Positions 18,346 through 27,230 of a DNA stretch of 64,000 nucleotides are shown in pieces (positions within the stretch are counted from its first letter, which is position 1; each line of letters opens with the position of its first letter). The position numbers and the translations under genes are program-made. The notes under the pieces are model-generated. The model was not told the DNA's origin. It made no database searches and saw only the letters and a list, made by a program, of their open reading frames with translations. The stretch comes from Candidatus Pseudomonas phytovorans (lineage in GTDB: Bacteria; Pseudomonadota; Gammaproteobacteria; Pseudomonadales; Pseudomonadaceae). The DNA lies in NCBI GenBank assembly GCA_029202525.1, contig CP119325.1, forward strand, positions 4,376,001 to 4,440,000, read 5' to 3'.

Positions 18346-18360
18346 GTCAAACTGTTTGAC
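18346..18360. promoter_or_regulatory. Palindromic operator 1 (GTCAAACTGTTTGAC)
   Basis: A perfect 7+1+7 palindrome in the aminotransferase/marR intergenic region. It shares the outer GTCAA-N5-TTGAC pattern with a second site centred 42 bases away, about four helical turns. It is probably bound by the adjacent MarR protein. Confidence 0.65.
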
Positions 18361-18387
18361 CGAAATTACGCTGCCGCCTACGAATAA

Positions 18388-18402
18388 GTCAATATGATTG
18401 AC
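18388..18402. promoter_or_regulatory. Palindromic operator 2 overlapping the marR start codon (GTCAATATGATTGAC)
   Basis: A perfect 6+3+6 palindrome whose centre is the ATG of the MarR gene. It has the same GTCAA-N5-TTGAC frame as operator 1. Binding here would block expression of the regulator itself, which suggests autoregulation. Confidence 0.6.
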
Positions 18403-18831
18403 CTTAAAAACCCAGCCTCCCAACAACAGGCGATGGAAGCCTTTTTCTTTGGCTACCAGGCTTTCACCGCGAAGGCCGACGAAATGCTCGAACGCCGAGG
18501 CCTGGGCCGCGTGCATCAACGCATCGTGTTTTTCGTCGCGCGCTATCCGAACTTGAGCGTGAAGGATCTGCTGGCCTTGCTCGGGGTCAGCAAACAGGCG
18601 CTGAACATGCCAATGCGCCAGTTGACGGAAATGCACCTGGTGCACAGCGTGGCCTGCGAAACGGACAAGCGTAAGCGTTTGCTTGCCCTGACCGAGGAAG
18701 GCGCACGCCTGGAGCAGATGCTGCGACGCGAGCAGGTGAAGTTGCTGGAGCGGGTGTTCGCAGATGCCGGGGAAGAGGCAGTGAACGGCTGGCTGGCGGT
18801 GAACATGGCACTGGGCAACAGCCGGACCTGA
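18394..18831 (+). CDS. MarR-family winged-helix transcriptional regulator
   Basis: DNA-binding protein of 145 residues. The helix-turn-helix lies near residues 50-75 (LSVKDLLALLGVSKQALNMPMRQL), followed by a wing (HLVHSVACETDKRKRLLALT) and C-terminal dimerisation helices, which is the MarR/MhqR layout. The D-K-R-K-R wing tip is typical. The ATG lies within a palindrome that resembles the other palindrome upstream, so the protein probably controls itself and the divergent aminotransferase. No strong Shine-Dalgarno is visible, and a second in-frame ATG (18433) is possible. No effector can be deduced. Confidence 0.85.
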   Translation: MIDLKNPASQQQAMEAFFFGYQAFTAKADEMLERRGLGRVHQRIVFFVARYPNLSVKDLLALLGVSKQALNMPMRQLTEMHLVHSVACETDKRKRLLALTEEGARLEQMLRREQVKLLERVFADAGEEAVNGWLAVNMALGNSRT

Positions 18832-18948
18832 CTGCGCCAGCCCCTGTTATTCGCCGCGTTGACGTTATTTTCACACGCCGCAGATTAGCGTCACGCCCTT
18901 TCCGGTCACGGGCACATCCGTTGGCCGCCAAGGTACGACGAGGCATAC

Positions 18949-20703
18949 GTGTCACACACTACATTCCCCGCCGCGCGCACGCGCGTGGACTGGGCCGGCC
19001 TGGGCTGGCTGCTGCTGTTCTTCTGGTACTTCTCCGGCGTCACCCAGGCGCTGCTGCTTTTCAGCGGGACTACCGGCTTTGCCGGCTTTCGTGACGCGTT
19101 CTTCCTCAGTAGCCTGTGGCTGGCCCCGGTGCTGCTGCTGCCGCGCTTCACCCGCGCCACCGCGGGCATCATCGGCCTGGTGCTGTGGGCGGCATCGCTG
19201 GTGGGCTTGAGCTACTTCGGCATCTATCGCCAGGAGTTCTCGCAAAGCGTCATCTTCGTTATGTTCGAATCCAACACCGCTGAAGCCGGTGAGTATTTCA
19301 GCCAGTACTTCAGCGTGTGGCTGGGCCTGGCGCTGCTGCTGTACACGCTGGTGGCGGTACTGCTGTGGAAGCGCGTGCGCCCGGTCAGCCTGCCCCTGCG
19401 CAGCCGTCTGCCGGTAGTGGCCCTGTTGCTGGTCGCCAACCTGGTGTACCCGTTCTACAAGCAAATGGTCACCCAGGAGCGCAACTTCGCCGATGCCGCC
19501 GAAAAGGTGCAGCAGCGCATGGAGCCCGCCGTGCCTTGGCAACTGCTGGTCGGCTACCGCCAGTACCGCCAGCAACTGGACAACATGCAGGAGTTGCTGG
19601 CGCAGAACGCCGCGTTGCCGCCCCTGCAAAACCTGCGTGACAGCAGCGGTACGGCGCCGCGTACCCTGGTGCTGGTGCTGGGCGAGTCCACCACCCGAGA
19701 GCACATGCACCTGTATGGCTATAACCGCGACACCACGCCCAACCTCGACGCGCTGGCCGCCAGCGACAAGGGCCTGACGGTGTTCCGCGACGTGGTATCA
19801 CCGCGCCCGTACACCATTGAAGTGATGCAGCAGATCCTCACCTTTGGCAACGAGCAGAACCCGGACCGCTTCCTCACCGACCCGTCGCTGATCAACCTGA
19901 TGAAACAGGCAGGCTACAAGACCTTCTGGATAACCAACCAGCAGACCATGACCAAGCGCAACACCATGCTGACGACCTTCTCGCAGCAGACCGATGCGCC
20001 GGTATACCTGAACAACCAGCGCAACCAGAACGCCAGCCAGTACGATGACGTGGTGCTGGCGCCGTTCGAGAAGGCCCTGCAAGACCCTGCGCCGAACAAG
20101 TTCATCATCGTGCACCTGCTGGGCACGCACATGGACTATCGCTTCCGCTACCCGAACGACTACGCGCATTTCACCGACAACCAGGGCGTGCCGGGCAAGC
20201 TGACGCCTGACCAGGTAAAAACCTACAACTTCTATGACAACGCGGTGCGATACAACGATTACGTGGTATCGAGCCTGATCAAGCGTTACTCGGCCGGTAG
20301 CCCCAATGGCTTCCTGCTGTACCTGTCCGACCATGGCGAAGACGTATACAGCTCCGGCAACCACGACCGCCTGGGGCGCAACGAAGGCGCGCCGACCCGG
20401 CCGATGTACACCATCCCGTTCCTGCTGTGGACCTCGCCCAGCTGGCAGGCCGAGCACCCACGCGACTTGCAGGCAATGGCCAGCCGCCCCTACAGCAGCT
20501 CGCACCTGATCCATACCCTGTCTGACCTGGCCGGGCTGAGCTACGACCGCTTCGAGCCGGCCAAGAGCCTGGTAAGCCCGCAGTTTGTGGCAGCGCCGCG
20601 CTGGATTGGTGACCCATACCGCAAGGATGGCTTGCGCGAGTTCGATCACCTGCCGCTGGACAAGGCCGAGCGGGTGCAGGAGACGGCCAGTAGCGGCCAT
20701 TGA
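18949..20703 (+). CDS. cptA: Phosphoethanolamine transferase CptA
   Basis: Inner-membrane enzyme of 584 residues that transfers phosphoethanolamine from phosphatidylethanolamine to lipopolysaccharide (heptose I in enteric CptA). Five hydrophobic segments occupy roughly the first 165 residues. The periplasmic alkaline-phosphatase-fold domain follows. The nucleophile motif GESTT is at 245-249, in the context REHMHLYGYNRDTTPNLD. Metal-binding segments are FIIVHLLGTH, YLSDHGEDVY and GNHDRLGRNEGAPTRPM. The start is GTG with GAGG about 10 bases upstream. Transfer to LPS would reduce its negative charge and can raise resistance to cationic peptides. It is a single-gene unit. Confidence 0.9.
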   Translation: MSHTTFPAARTRVDWAGLGWLLLFFWYFSGVTQALLLFSGTTGFAGFRDAFFLSSLWLAPVLLLPRFTRATAGIIGLVLWAASLVGLSYFGIYRQEFSQSVIFVMFESNTAEAGEYFSQYFSVWLGLALLLYTLVAVLLWKRVRPVSLPLRSRLPVVALLLVANLVYPFYKQMVTQERNFADAAEKVQQRMEPAVPWQLLVGYRQYRQQLDNMQELLAQNAALPPLQNLRDSSGTAPRTLVLVLGESTTREHMHLYGYNRDTTPNLDALAASDKGLTVFRDVVSPRPYTIEVMQQILTFGNEQNPDRFLTDPSLINLMKQAGYKTFWITNQQTMTKRNTMLTTFSQQTDAPVYLNNQRNQNASQYDDVVLAPFEKALQDPAPNKFIIVHLLGTHMDYRFRYPNDYAHFTDNQGVPGKLTPDQVKTYNFYDNAVRYNDYVVSSLIKRYSAGSPNGFLLYLSDHGEDVYSSGNHDRLGRNEGAPTRPMYTIPFLLWTSPSWQAEHPRDLQAMASRPYSSSHLIHTLSDLAGLSYDRFEPAKSLVSPQFVAAPRWIGDPYRKDGLREFDHLPLDKAERVQETASSGH

Positions 20704-20757
20704 CACGCTTCTTGTAGGTGTTCGCGGGTGTCCGCCACAACATCTCTAGCGCCTGTC

Positions 20758-20984
20758 AGATCGAGCGCCGCCCGCGCGGCGCATCGCGAGCTGGCGCTCG
20801 CTCCTACGTTTGTTTCTGGCCAATCATTCCTGTGGGATTTGCGCGCGACCCCTTAAGTGCATGACTCAATATTGCGTCGTACAAACAAGGCGGTCGCGCG
20901 CGCCTGGCACAGGCATTACTGGCCCGAAACAAACGTAGGAGCGAGCGCCAGCTCGCGATGCGCCGCGCGGGCGGCGCTCGATCT
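20758..20984. repeat. Long inverted repeat: two perfect 59-base arms around a 109-base spacer
   Basis: Arm 1 (20758-20816) and arm 2 (20926-20984) are exact reverse complements. Each begins or ends with agatcgagcgccgcccgcgc and reaches gtttgtttc. The spacer has a further imperfect inverted pair (ttgcgcgcgacc / ggtcgcgcgcgcc), so the whole unit can fold as one long stem. It fills most of the 338-base gap between cptA and the MFS gene. No protein-coding frame is convincing here. It looks like a non-autonomous palindromic element rather than a terminator, although it could stop transcription. Confidence 0.85.
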
Positions 20985-21041
20985 CACAAGCAATACAAAT
21001 GCCCCGGTGAACCCATCCCAGCCCCCGCTGAGGTCAGCCCC

Positions 21042-22556
21042 ATGCAACCGCTATCCACTGATACCGCCAGCGCCGAAACAGCCAAACAAACCTCCATCCC
21101 GCTGCTGCTGGCAGCGCTGATGCTGGTCATGTTCCTGGCAGCCCTCGACCAGACCATCGTCTCGACCGCGCTGCCGACAATTGTCAGCGACCTCGGTGGG
21201 CTGCGCTGGTTGTCCTGGGTGGTCACCGCCTACCTGCTGGCCTCTACGGTGGTGGTGCCGTTGTATGGCAAGTTCGGCGACCAGTTCGGCCGCAAGCGCG
21301 TGCTGCAGGTCGCCATCGTGCTGTTCCTGCTGGGCTCGGCCTTGTGTGGCGCCGCCCAGGACATGACCCAGCTGATCGCCTTCCGCGCCCTGCAAGGGCT
21401 GGGTGGCGGTGGCTTGATGGTGGTGGCGATGGCCGCCATCGGCGATGTCATTCCGCCTGCCGAACGTGGCCGCTACCAAGGCCTATTCGGTGGGGTGTTC
21501 GGCCTGGCCACGGTGGTGGGACCACTGATCGGCGGTTTTCTGGTCGAGCAGCTGTCGTGGCACTGGATCTTTTACATCAACCTGCCCCTGGGCCTGCTGG
21601 CGCTGCTGGTGATCGGCAGCGTGTTCCGCCCGCACGTAGCTCTGGTACGGCATACGGTGGACTACATTGGCGCGTTCTTCCTGACTGTGGCATTGGCTGC
21701 CCTGGTACTCATCACCAGCCTTGGCGGCAGCCTGCTGGCCTGGCAGTCGCTGGACATGCTGTGCCTTTCGCTGTTCGCCCTGATCGGCCTGGTCGGTTTC
21801 GTGCTGGAGCAACGCCGTGCTGCCGAGCCGATCATGCCGCTGCACCTGTTTCGCCACCGTACCTTCGTGCTTGCCGGGCTGATCGGTTTCATCGTCGGGG
21901 TATCGCTGTTCGGCGCAGTCACCTTCCTGCCGCTGTACATGCAGGTGGTAAAGAACGCCACGCCTACCAGTGCCGGGCTGCAGATGCTGCCACTGATGGG
22001 TGGCCTGCTGGTGGTGTCGGCGATTACCGGGCGGCTGATCAGCCGCTGGGGGCGTTACCGGGTGTTCCCGATCCTGGGTACCCTGCTGCAAGTCATTGCC
22101 CTGGGCCTGCTCAGCCGGCTGGAGCTGGACACACCCATGGCGCTGATGAACCTGTACATGGGCTTGCTGGGGGCCGGCCTGGGCATGGTCATGCAGGTGC
22201 TGATCCTGGCCGTGCAGAACAGTGTTGAAGTGCGCCACATGGGCGTGGCGACTTCAGGGGCCACCTTGTTCCGCTCGATTGGCGGCGCCATTGGTGTGTC
22301 GTTGTTCGGCGCCTTGTTCTCGCATGACTTGCTGGGCGGGCTGAGCAGTGACTTTGCCGCCACTGCCGGGGGTGCCGCGAGCCTTTCGCCCGCCGCCGTG
22401 CATGCCCTGCCCGCTGCCTTGCAGCACAGCTACCTGCAGGCGTTTTCCGGGGCGATGCATGGCGTGTTCCTGCTGGCCGGGGTGATCACCAGCGTGGCCT
22501 TCGCGCTGTCCTGGCTGCTGCGCGAAGTGCCGCTGCGCAAGGCCACGCAGGCGTGA
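21042..22556 (+). CDS. MFS multidrug exporter, DHA2 (EmrB/QacA) family
   Basis: A 504-residue protein with about 14 membrane segments, the DHA2 drug:H+ antiporter layout. Motifs seen: LDQTIVSTALPTIV in the first helix (motif D1), GKFGDQFGRKRVL (motif A) after the second, RALQGLGGGGLM (motif B), and GLFGGVFGLATVVGPLIGGF (motif C, antiporter signature). I chose the ATG at 21042 because AGG lies about 10 bases upstream and the previous in-frame start would read through the inverted repeat. Substrates are not predictable. No regulator or periplasmic adaptor gene adjoins it, so it probably acts alone in the inner membrane. Confidence 0.88.
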   Translation: MQPLSTDTASAETAKQTSIPLLLAALMLVMFLAALDQTIVSTALPTIVSDLGGLRWLSWVVTAYLLASTVVVPLYGKFGDQFGRKRVLQVAIVLFLLGSALCGAAQDMTQLIAFRALQGLGGGGLMVVAMAAIGDVIPPAERGRYQGLFGGVFGLATVVGPLIGGFLVEQLSWHWIFYINLPLGLLALLVIGSVFRPHVALVRHTVDYIGAFFLTVALAALVLITSLGGSLLAWQSLDMLCLSLFALIGLVGFVLEQRRAAEPIMPLHLFRHRTFVLAGLIGFIVGVSLFGAVTFLPLYMQVVKNATPTSAGLQMLPLMGGLLVVSAITGRLISRWGRYRVFPILGTLLQVIALGLLSRLELDTPMALMNLYMGLLGAGLGMVMQVLILAVQNSVEVRHMGVATSGATLFRSIGGAIGVSLFGALFSHDLLGGLSSDFAATAGGAASLSPAAVHALPAALQHSYLQAFSGAMHGVFLLAGVITSVAFALSWLLREVPLRKATQA

Positions 22557-22574
22557 GCGCAGGTCGACAGGCCT

Positions 22575-23111
22575 TCAGGCAGGTGGCGAGCAGCTACCCC
22601 GACCGGCACTGCCCCGCACCGCCTCGGCCAGTTTGCGCAGGTTGGCCTGGTGCGCATTCACCAGGCTGGTGATGCTGTTGTCAGCCGCCGTCTGCACCGA
22701 GGTGCGGCAGGTCAGCTCGGCCTGCCCCGCCAGCTTCAGGCGCCACACGGCCTCCAGCGAGGCGTAGCGCCCCGGCACCGTGTCGAAGCGCTGTACGTCC
22801 ACCCGCAATGCCGCCTGGCCGCCACCCGCCGGCCCACCCAGCTGGTCCTGCAAGGCACTGCGAAACTCATCCACCAGGTTGGCACCCCACCATTCCGTCT
22901 CAAGAATGGCCAGGCCACTCTGCCCTTGGCGCACCACCAGTTGCGGGCGGTCCACCTGTGGCGGCACCACTACCCGAGTGACATGGATGTGCTGGCCGCT
23001 GTCACGCATCGGCTCGCTCGGCACCAGCGTGTGATAGTTGTTCGGCGTACTGCTGCAGCCCCCGAGCCAGACCAGCAGGCTGGCTACACACGCATTGCGC
23101 AGTCGTTGCAT
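22575..23111 (-). CDS. pqiC: PqiC-like outer-membrane lipoprotein (DUF330/ABC-type transport auxiliary)
   Basis: Lipoprotein of 178 residues with the lipobox LGGC (Cys19). The body VTRVVVPPQVDRPQLVVRQG then LVDEFRSALQDQLG matches PqiC/YmbA, which holds the periplasmic PqiB tube at the outer membrane. GAGGAGA lies 7 bases ahead of the start. It is the last gene of a four-gene run, 11 bases after pqiB. It is convergent with the MFS exporter with an 18-base gap. Confidence 0.85.
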   Translation of the reverse strand: MQRLRNACVASLLVWLGGCSSTPNNYHTLVPSEPMRDSGQHIHVTRVVVPPQVDRPQLVVRQGQSGLAILETEWWGANLVDEFRSALQDQLGGPAGGGQAALRVDVQRFDTVPGRYASLEAVWRLKLAGQAELTCRTSVQTAADNSITSLVNAHQANLRKLAEAVRGSAGRGSCSPPA

Positions 23112-23122
23112 CGGCTGTCTCC

Positions 23123-24763
23123 TCAGGGTTCAAGCTCTGCGGCCCCGGCTGCTTTCGGCCGCCCACGAATCAGCGACTCGGGATGCCGGCCCAGGTAGTC
23201 CGCAAGGTCACGCAGCGAACGCGACATGCGCTCCAGTTCGTCCAGCGTTTCACCCATCCGCTCGCGCTGCGGCGAGTCCTCGGAAATGGCCGCATTGGCC
23301 GTGCGCAGGGTCTTGTGCACTTCGTCCAGCGCCACCTTCACATCCGGCAGCGTCTGGCCATTGAACTGCTTGAGGCTGGCGCGCAGCTCACGCAGGCTGC
23401 CATCCAGGTTGCTGGCGATGCTTTCCAGCGGCAGCTTGGCAATGCGCTCGACCACCCGTTGCAGCTGCTCCTGCAACTGCTCCAGGCTGCCCGGCAACGT
23501 TGGGATGGTGATGGGGTTGGCGGCTATGTCGAAGGCCACCTTGGGGGTATCCGGGTAGAAGTCCAGGGATATGAACATCTGCCCTGTGATCAGGTTGCCG
23601 CTACGCGCCTGAGCCCGCAGCCCGTGTTCGACAAAGGTGCCGATCAGCCGCCGCGCCCCATCCTCATCGCCCTCGGTGTGCTTGAACACCGCCAGCATCT
23701 TGCGGTGCACCGGCCCCAGCCGCTGCGGGTAGATCACCGCATCGACCACCACCGGGAAGGACTGGCGCTCGGCATCGTAGTCAAGCTTGATCGAGGTGAC
23801 CCGGCCGAACTCCACGCCCTTGAACTCCACCGGGGCACCCACCGACAGGCCGCGCATCGCTTGGTCGAAACGCAGTTGCAGGTATTGCGCCTTGCCATTG
23901 GGAGGGGCCAGCGCGGACTCTCGGTCGGCAAACAGCTGGAAGCGGGCCTGATCGGCTGCAGGCTCGGCTTGCAGCGCAAAATCGGGCGAGCCAAAGGCCA
24001 GCCCGCCCACCAGGATCGATGACAGCGATTCGGTATCGACTTTCAGGCCGTTGGCGCCAATCTGCATGTCGACGCCACTGGCATTCCAGAAGCGGCTGTC
24101 AGCGGTCACGAAACTGTCGTAGGGAGCCTGCACGAACACGCCAATCTCCACCCCCTTGCCGTCACCCTGCAGGGCAAAGGACACCACCTCACCCACCGGG
24201 ATCTTGCGGAAGTAGATCGACGAGCCAACATCCAGCGAGCCCAGGTCACTGGCAGTGAGGAAAAAGCGCTTGCCCTTTTCGTCGAAGGTAATGGGTGGCG
24301 GCAGTTCCAGGCCGACGAAGGACTTCTCCGGAGCTTTCGATTCGCCGGAATCGGCCCCGATGAAACTGCCCGACAGCAACGTGTCGACCCCGGAAATCCC
24401 GCCCACGCCGATGCGCGGGCGCACCACCCAGAAGCGCGCGCCCTGAGTGGCAAACGCGCGAGCATCGTCGGACAACTGCACCTTGGCGACCACGCTTTTC
24501 TTGTCGTCGGCCAGGTCCACCGTAGTGACTTCGCCAATCACCACGCTGCGGTACTTGACCTGGGTCTTGCCCGCCACCAATCCCTCCCCGGAGTGAAAGG
24601 AAATGGCAATGACCGGGCCCTGCTGCATCCAGTTGCGCACCACCAGTGAAGCGCCAATCAGCATGGCCAGGATCGGCACGATCCACACCAGCGACACACT
24701 CCAGCGCCGGGTGCGCACCTCAACCTGCCCCGCGCCTTCGCGCCCGTCAGTTTGCTGCGCCAT
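23123..24763 (-). CDS. pqiB: PqiB, multi-MCE-domain intermembrane lipid transport protein
   Basis: Protein of 546 residues with one N-terminal membrane helix (WIVPILAMLIGASLVV) followed by three MCE/MlaD domains, beginning near residues 45, 160 and 285. The last is the longest. A C-terminal coiled-coil (LEQLQEQLQRVVERIAKL and similar helices) forms the central needle in the E. coli PqiB tube. The system moves lipids between the membranes and is part of the paraquat-inducible envelope-stress response. Its start shares an ATGA with the second pqiA gene. Confidence 0.9.
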   Translation of the reverse strand: MAQQTDGREGAGQVEVRTRRWSVSLVWIVPILAMLIGASLVVRNWMQQGPVIAISFHSGEGLVAGKTQVKYRSVVIGEVTTVDLADDKKSVVAKVQLSDDARAFATQGARFWVVRPRIGVGGISGVDTLLSGSFIGADSGESKAPEKSFVGLELPPPITFDEKGKRFFLTASDLGSLDVGSSIYFRKIPVGEVVSFALQGDGKGVEIGVFVQAPYDSFVTADSRFWNASGVDMQIGANGLKVDTESLSSILVGGLAFGSPDFALQAEPAADQARFQLFADRESALAPPNGKAQYLQLRFDQAMRGLSVGAPVEFKGVEFGRVTSIKLDYDAERQSFPVVVDAVIYPQRLGPVHRKMLAVFKHTEGDEDGARRLIGTFVEHGLRAQARSGNLITGQMFISLDFYPDTPKVAFDIAANPITIPTLPGSLEQLQEQLQRVVERIAKLPLESIASNLDGSLRELRASLKQFNGQTLPDVKVALDEVHKTLRTANAAISEDSPQRERMGETLDELERMSRSLRDLADYLGRHPESLIRGRPKAAGAAELEP

Positions 24764-25392
24764 CAGTGCGGCCTCCCCTCGTTGGCATGGCTATCCCAGA
24801 TCAGGCGTGGGTCGAAGCTCATCGCAGAAAACATGGTCAGCACTACCACCATGCCAAAGAACAGGATGCCCACCCGCGGCTCGATGGTGCCCAGCCCGCG
24901 CAGTTGCACCAGCGCCGCGACCAGCGCTACCACCATGACATCCAGCATCGACCAGTAGCCGATGAGCTCGACGAATCGGTACAGCTGCGAGCGCTGTCGG
25001 CAGGCCCAGGTAGAGCGGTGCTGGGCGGTAAACAGCAACAGGCCGAGCGAGAAGAACTTGATGGCAGGCACCCCCACGCTGGCAATGAAGATGATCAGCG
25101 CGATGTCCCAGGCGCCGGCCTCCCAGAATTCCAGCACACCACCACCGATGGTGCTGTCGCTGCCACTGCCAAGCATTTCGGTGTGCATCACCGGCAGCAG
25201 GTTGGCAGGGATGTAGAACACCAGCGCCGCCAGCAAAAACGCCCAGCCCCGAGCGATGGCATTGGCCTTGCGCCGGTGAATGGCGGCGCCGCAACGGGTG
25301 CAAGTGTGTGCGTCGCTGCTCAGGTCACAGGCCTGGCCGCAGCCATGGCACAGGCAAAGGCCCAGCGCGTCGGCGTTGGCCGGGTTATTCAT
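24763..25392 (-). CDS. pqiA: PqiA-type membrane protein, second half-gene
   Basis: The 209-residue product carries one PqiA domain: a rubredoxin-like zinc-binding start (CxxC at LCHGCGQACD, then CTRCGAAIHRR) and four membrane helices, including YIPANLLPVMHTEMLG and FGMVVVLTMFSAMSFDPRLIWD. In enteric bacteria two such domains are fused in one PqiA. Here the halves are separate genes. It overlaps both neighbours by ATGA, so all are translated as one unit. PqiA is the inner-membrane partner of PqiB. The longer minus-strand frame that begins at 25743 runs inside the other pqiA and is not used. Confidence 0.88.
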   Translation of the reverse strand: MNNPANADALGLCLCHGCGQACDLSSDAHTCTRCGAAIHRRKANAIARGWAFLLAALVFYIPANLLPVMHTEMLGSGSDSTIGGGVLEFWEAGAWDIALIIFIASVGVPAIKFFSLGLLLFTAQHRSTWACRQRSQLYRFVELIGYWSMLDVMVVALVAALVQLRGLGTIEPRVGILFFGMVVVLTMFSAMSFDPRLIWDSHANEGRPH

Positions 25393-25985
25393 ACCTGCAC
25401 CCACAAGTCGCGGATGTCCTTGCCGGCGATATGGATGATCAGCATGCTCAGCGCGGCCAGGGCCACCAGGCCGATGCCGGGGATCACATCGAGCAGCCCG
25501 GCCAGCTTGATCACCGCCACCATCGCCCCCAGCAGGCACACTTCCAGCATGCTCCATGGCCGCAGGCTTTCCAGGCCGCGCATGCACAGGGCAAAGCCTG
25601 GGGCACGCTGGCCGGCCAGGGCAAAGCTCAGCACCCAGCACAACACGGCAATCTGCAGCAGCGGCGCAAAGATGATCGACAGCGCCATGACCAGGGCGAT
25701 GAAGGTGATGCTGCCGTGGCTGAGGATCTGCACCGCATCCCATAACGTCGCCGAATGGGTAAGGCCCTGCATGCCGATGGTCATTACCGGGTAGGCGTTG
25801 GCGAACACCAGCAGGATGCCGCCGGTCACGCTCAAGGCCAGCCGCTGTTCGACGGTCAATGACGTATGCCGATACAGCACACCGCCACAGCGCAGACAGA
25901 GGGCCCGCTGGTGCTTGAGCAGTGGTGCACGCTGGTACACCGTGTCGCAGTACTCACAGATGATCAGATCTTGGGGCTGGGCCAT
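25389..25985 (-). CDS. pqiA: PqiA-type membrane protein, first half-gene
   Basis: Product of 198 residues and the other PqiA-domain copy. It begins with a CxxC zinc ribbon (IICEYCDTVYQ, then LCLRCGGVLYRH), followed by membrane helices including LLVFANAYPVMTIGMQG and FAPLLQIAVLCWVLSFAL. The start at 25985 (MAQPQDLIICEY) has GGGAA about 8 bases upstream; an earlier start would add 11 residues. It is the first gene of the pqi operon. Its end overlaps the next gene by four bases. No SoxS-type site could be identified in front of it. Confidence 0.87.
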   Translation of the reverse strand: MAQPQDLIICEYCDTVYQRAPLLKHQRALCLRCGGVLYRHTSLTVEQRLALSVTGGILLVFANAYPVMTIGMQGLTHSATLWDAVQILSHGSITFIALVMALSIIFAPLLQIAVLCWVLSFALAGQRAPGFALCMRGLESLRPWSMLEVCLLGAMVAVIKLAGLLDVIPGIGLVALAALSMLIIHIAGKDIRDLWVQV

Positions 25986-26109
25986 GTCGATTCCCACGGA
26001 TAGACCTGCAAGCCGCACCTAAGTCAGCAAGCCTAGACGGGAAATCTACAATGCGTCGGCGTATGTGCCCCTTGTCGCAAACCACTGGGCAGGTGCTGCC
26101 GGCCCGGCC

Positions 26110-27015
26110 TCAGAACTTCGCCAGTTCTTCCCGGCAGAACTCCACGAACAACTGCGCAGGCTTGGTCAGCTGCACTCGCTTCAACCACGCTGCTGCCAGC
26201 CCCGACAGCGCCACCGGCTCGGCGATATCCAGCATGGCCAGGCGCTGGCCGTCGTAGGTGTATGCCGAATGCGGGCGGGTCACCAACAGCGAAAAACCGA
26301 AGCCCTGCCCGACCATGCCACGCACCATCTCGATCGACGGCGAACTGAAGACGATGTTCGGCGTCAGGCCCATCTCGTTGAACAGGCTGACGAAGTAGGT
26401 CCGGCTGGGGGCCACGTCCAGCAGGATCATCGGCTCCGGGCACAGGTCGCGCAGCGATACCTGGGCCTGGCCGGCAAAGCGGTGGTTCTCAGGCAACAGC
26501 ACGTAGGGTTTTTGCGGTGGCATCAGTGGCTCGGCTTCGATGGTGCCGTCCAGGTCATGATCGTAGAGAAACGCCAGGTCGAACGTTCCGGCTGTCAGGC
26601 CCTGAATCAGCTCTTGCTGTTCGCCGTCGCGCAGGCGGATATCCACGCCCGGGTAACGCTGGCGAAAGCCGGCGATCAGGCGCGGAAGATACAGCGGTGC
26701 CACGGTTTCAAAACAGCCGATGTCGATCTGCCCGGCCACGGTGTCGTTGTCGGCCAGGGCGTTCTGCTCGAATTCGTGGGCCATCTGCAGAAGCGATCGG
26801 GTCTTGGCATAGAAGCGCTTGCCGCTGGGCGTCAGCGACACGCCCTGGGCGTGGTGGCGAATGAACAACTGCACACCGAAGCTTTCTTCCAGGCTCTTGA
26901 TGGCCGTGGAGATGGACGGCTGGGCGATGTACAGCTGGCGCGAGGCCTCGGCAACGCTGCCGGCCTCCACGGTGGTGACGAAGTACTTGAGTTGTCGCAA
27001 GGTGTAGGTAGCCAC
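26110..27015 (-). CDS. LysR-family transcriptional regulator
   Basis: Regulator of 301 residues. The N-terminal winged helix-turn-helix covers residues 1-60 (LRQLKYFVTTVEAGSVAEASRQLYIAQPS...), and the C-terminal two-lobed effector domain follows (ETVAPLYLPRLIAGFRQRYPGVDIRLRDGE). The GTG at 27015 is preferred because its spacing to AGAGG is about six bases; the GTG at 27021 overlaps that ribosome site. It is divergent from the VOC gene at 27231. The 215 bases between hold the regulator promoter, but I could not point to one clear T-N11-A box. The effector is unknown. Confidence 0.85.
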   Translation of the reverse strand: MATYTLRQLKYFVTTVEAGSVAEASRQLYIAQPSISTAIKSLEESFGVQLFIRHHAQGVSLTPSGKRFYAKTRSLLQMAHEFEQNALADNDTVAGQIDIGCFETVAPLYLPRLIAGFRQRYPGVDIRLRDGEQQELIQGLTAGTFDLAFLYDHDLDGTIEAEPLMPPQKPYVLLPENHRFAGQAQVSLRDLCPEPMILLDVAPSRTYFVSLFNEMGLTPNIVFSSPSIEMVRGMVGQGFGFSLLVTRPHSAYTYDGQRLAMLDIAEPVALSGLAAAWLKRVQLTKPAQLFVEFCREELAKF

Positions 27016-27230
27016 GGGCACCTCTTTGACGCCGGTGTGGGCGCGCTGGGATCATGCCTCACACTTTAACCCTGCCCGCTGGCGGATGGGGGCCGGGTGA
27101 TGAAGGATTTACCTATGGCTTGAGCAGGTTTTTTATAGCGCACCGGCCTGAGCCCGGGGCTAGCTGCTGGCCAAAAACCCCCAAACGTCTTTACTGATAC
27201 CCAACGGCCTCAGGAATACGGTATACGCCT

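Noticed and set aside
20704..21041. tRNA or small gene in the cptA-MFS gap
   Set aside because: The sequence is dominated by the 59-base inverted repeat; no cloverleaf or good reading frame was seen.
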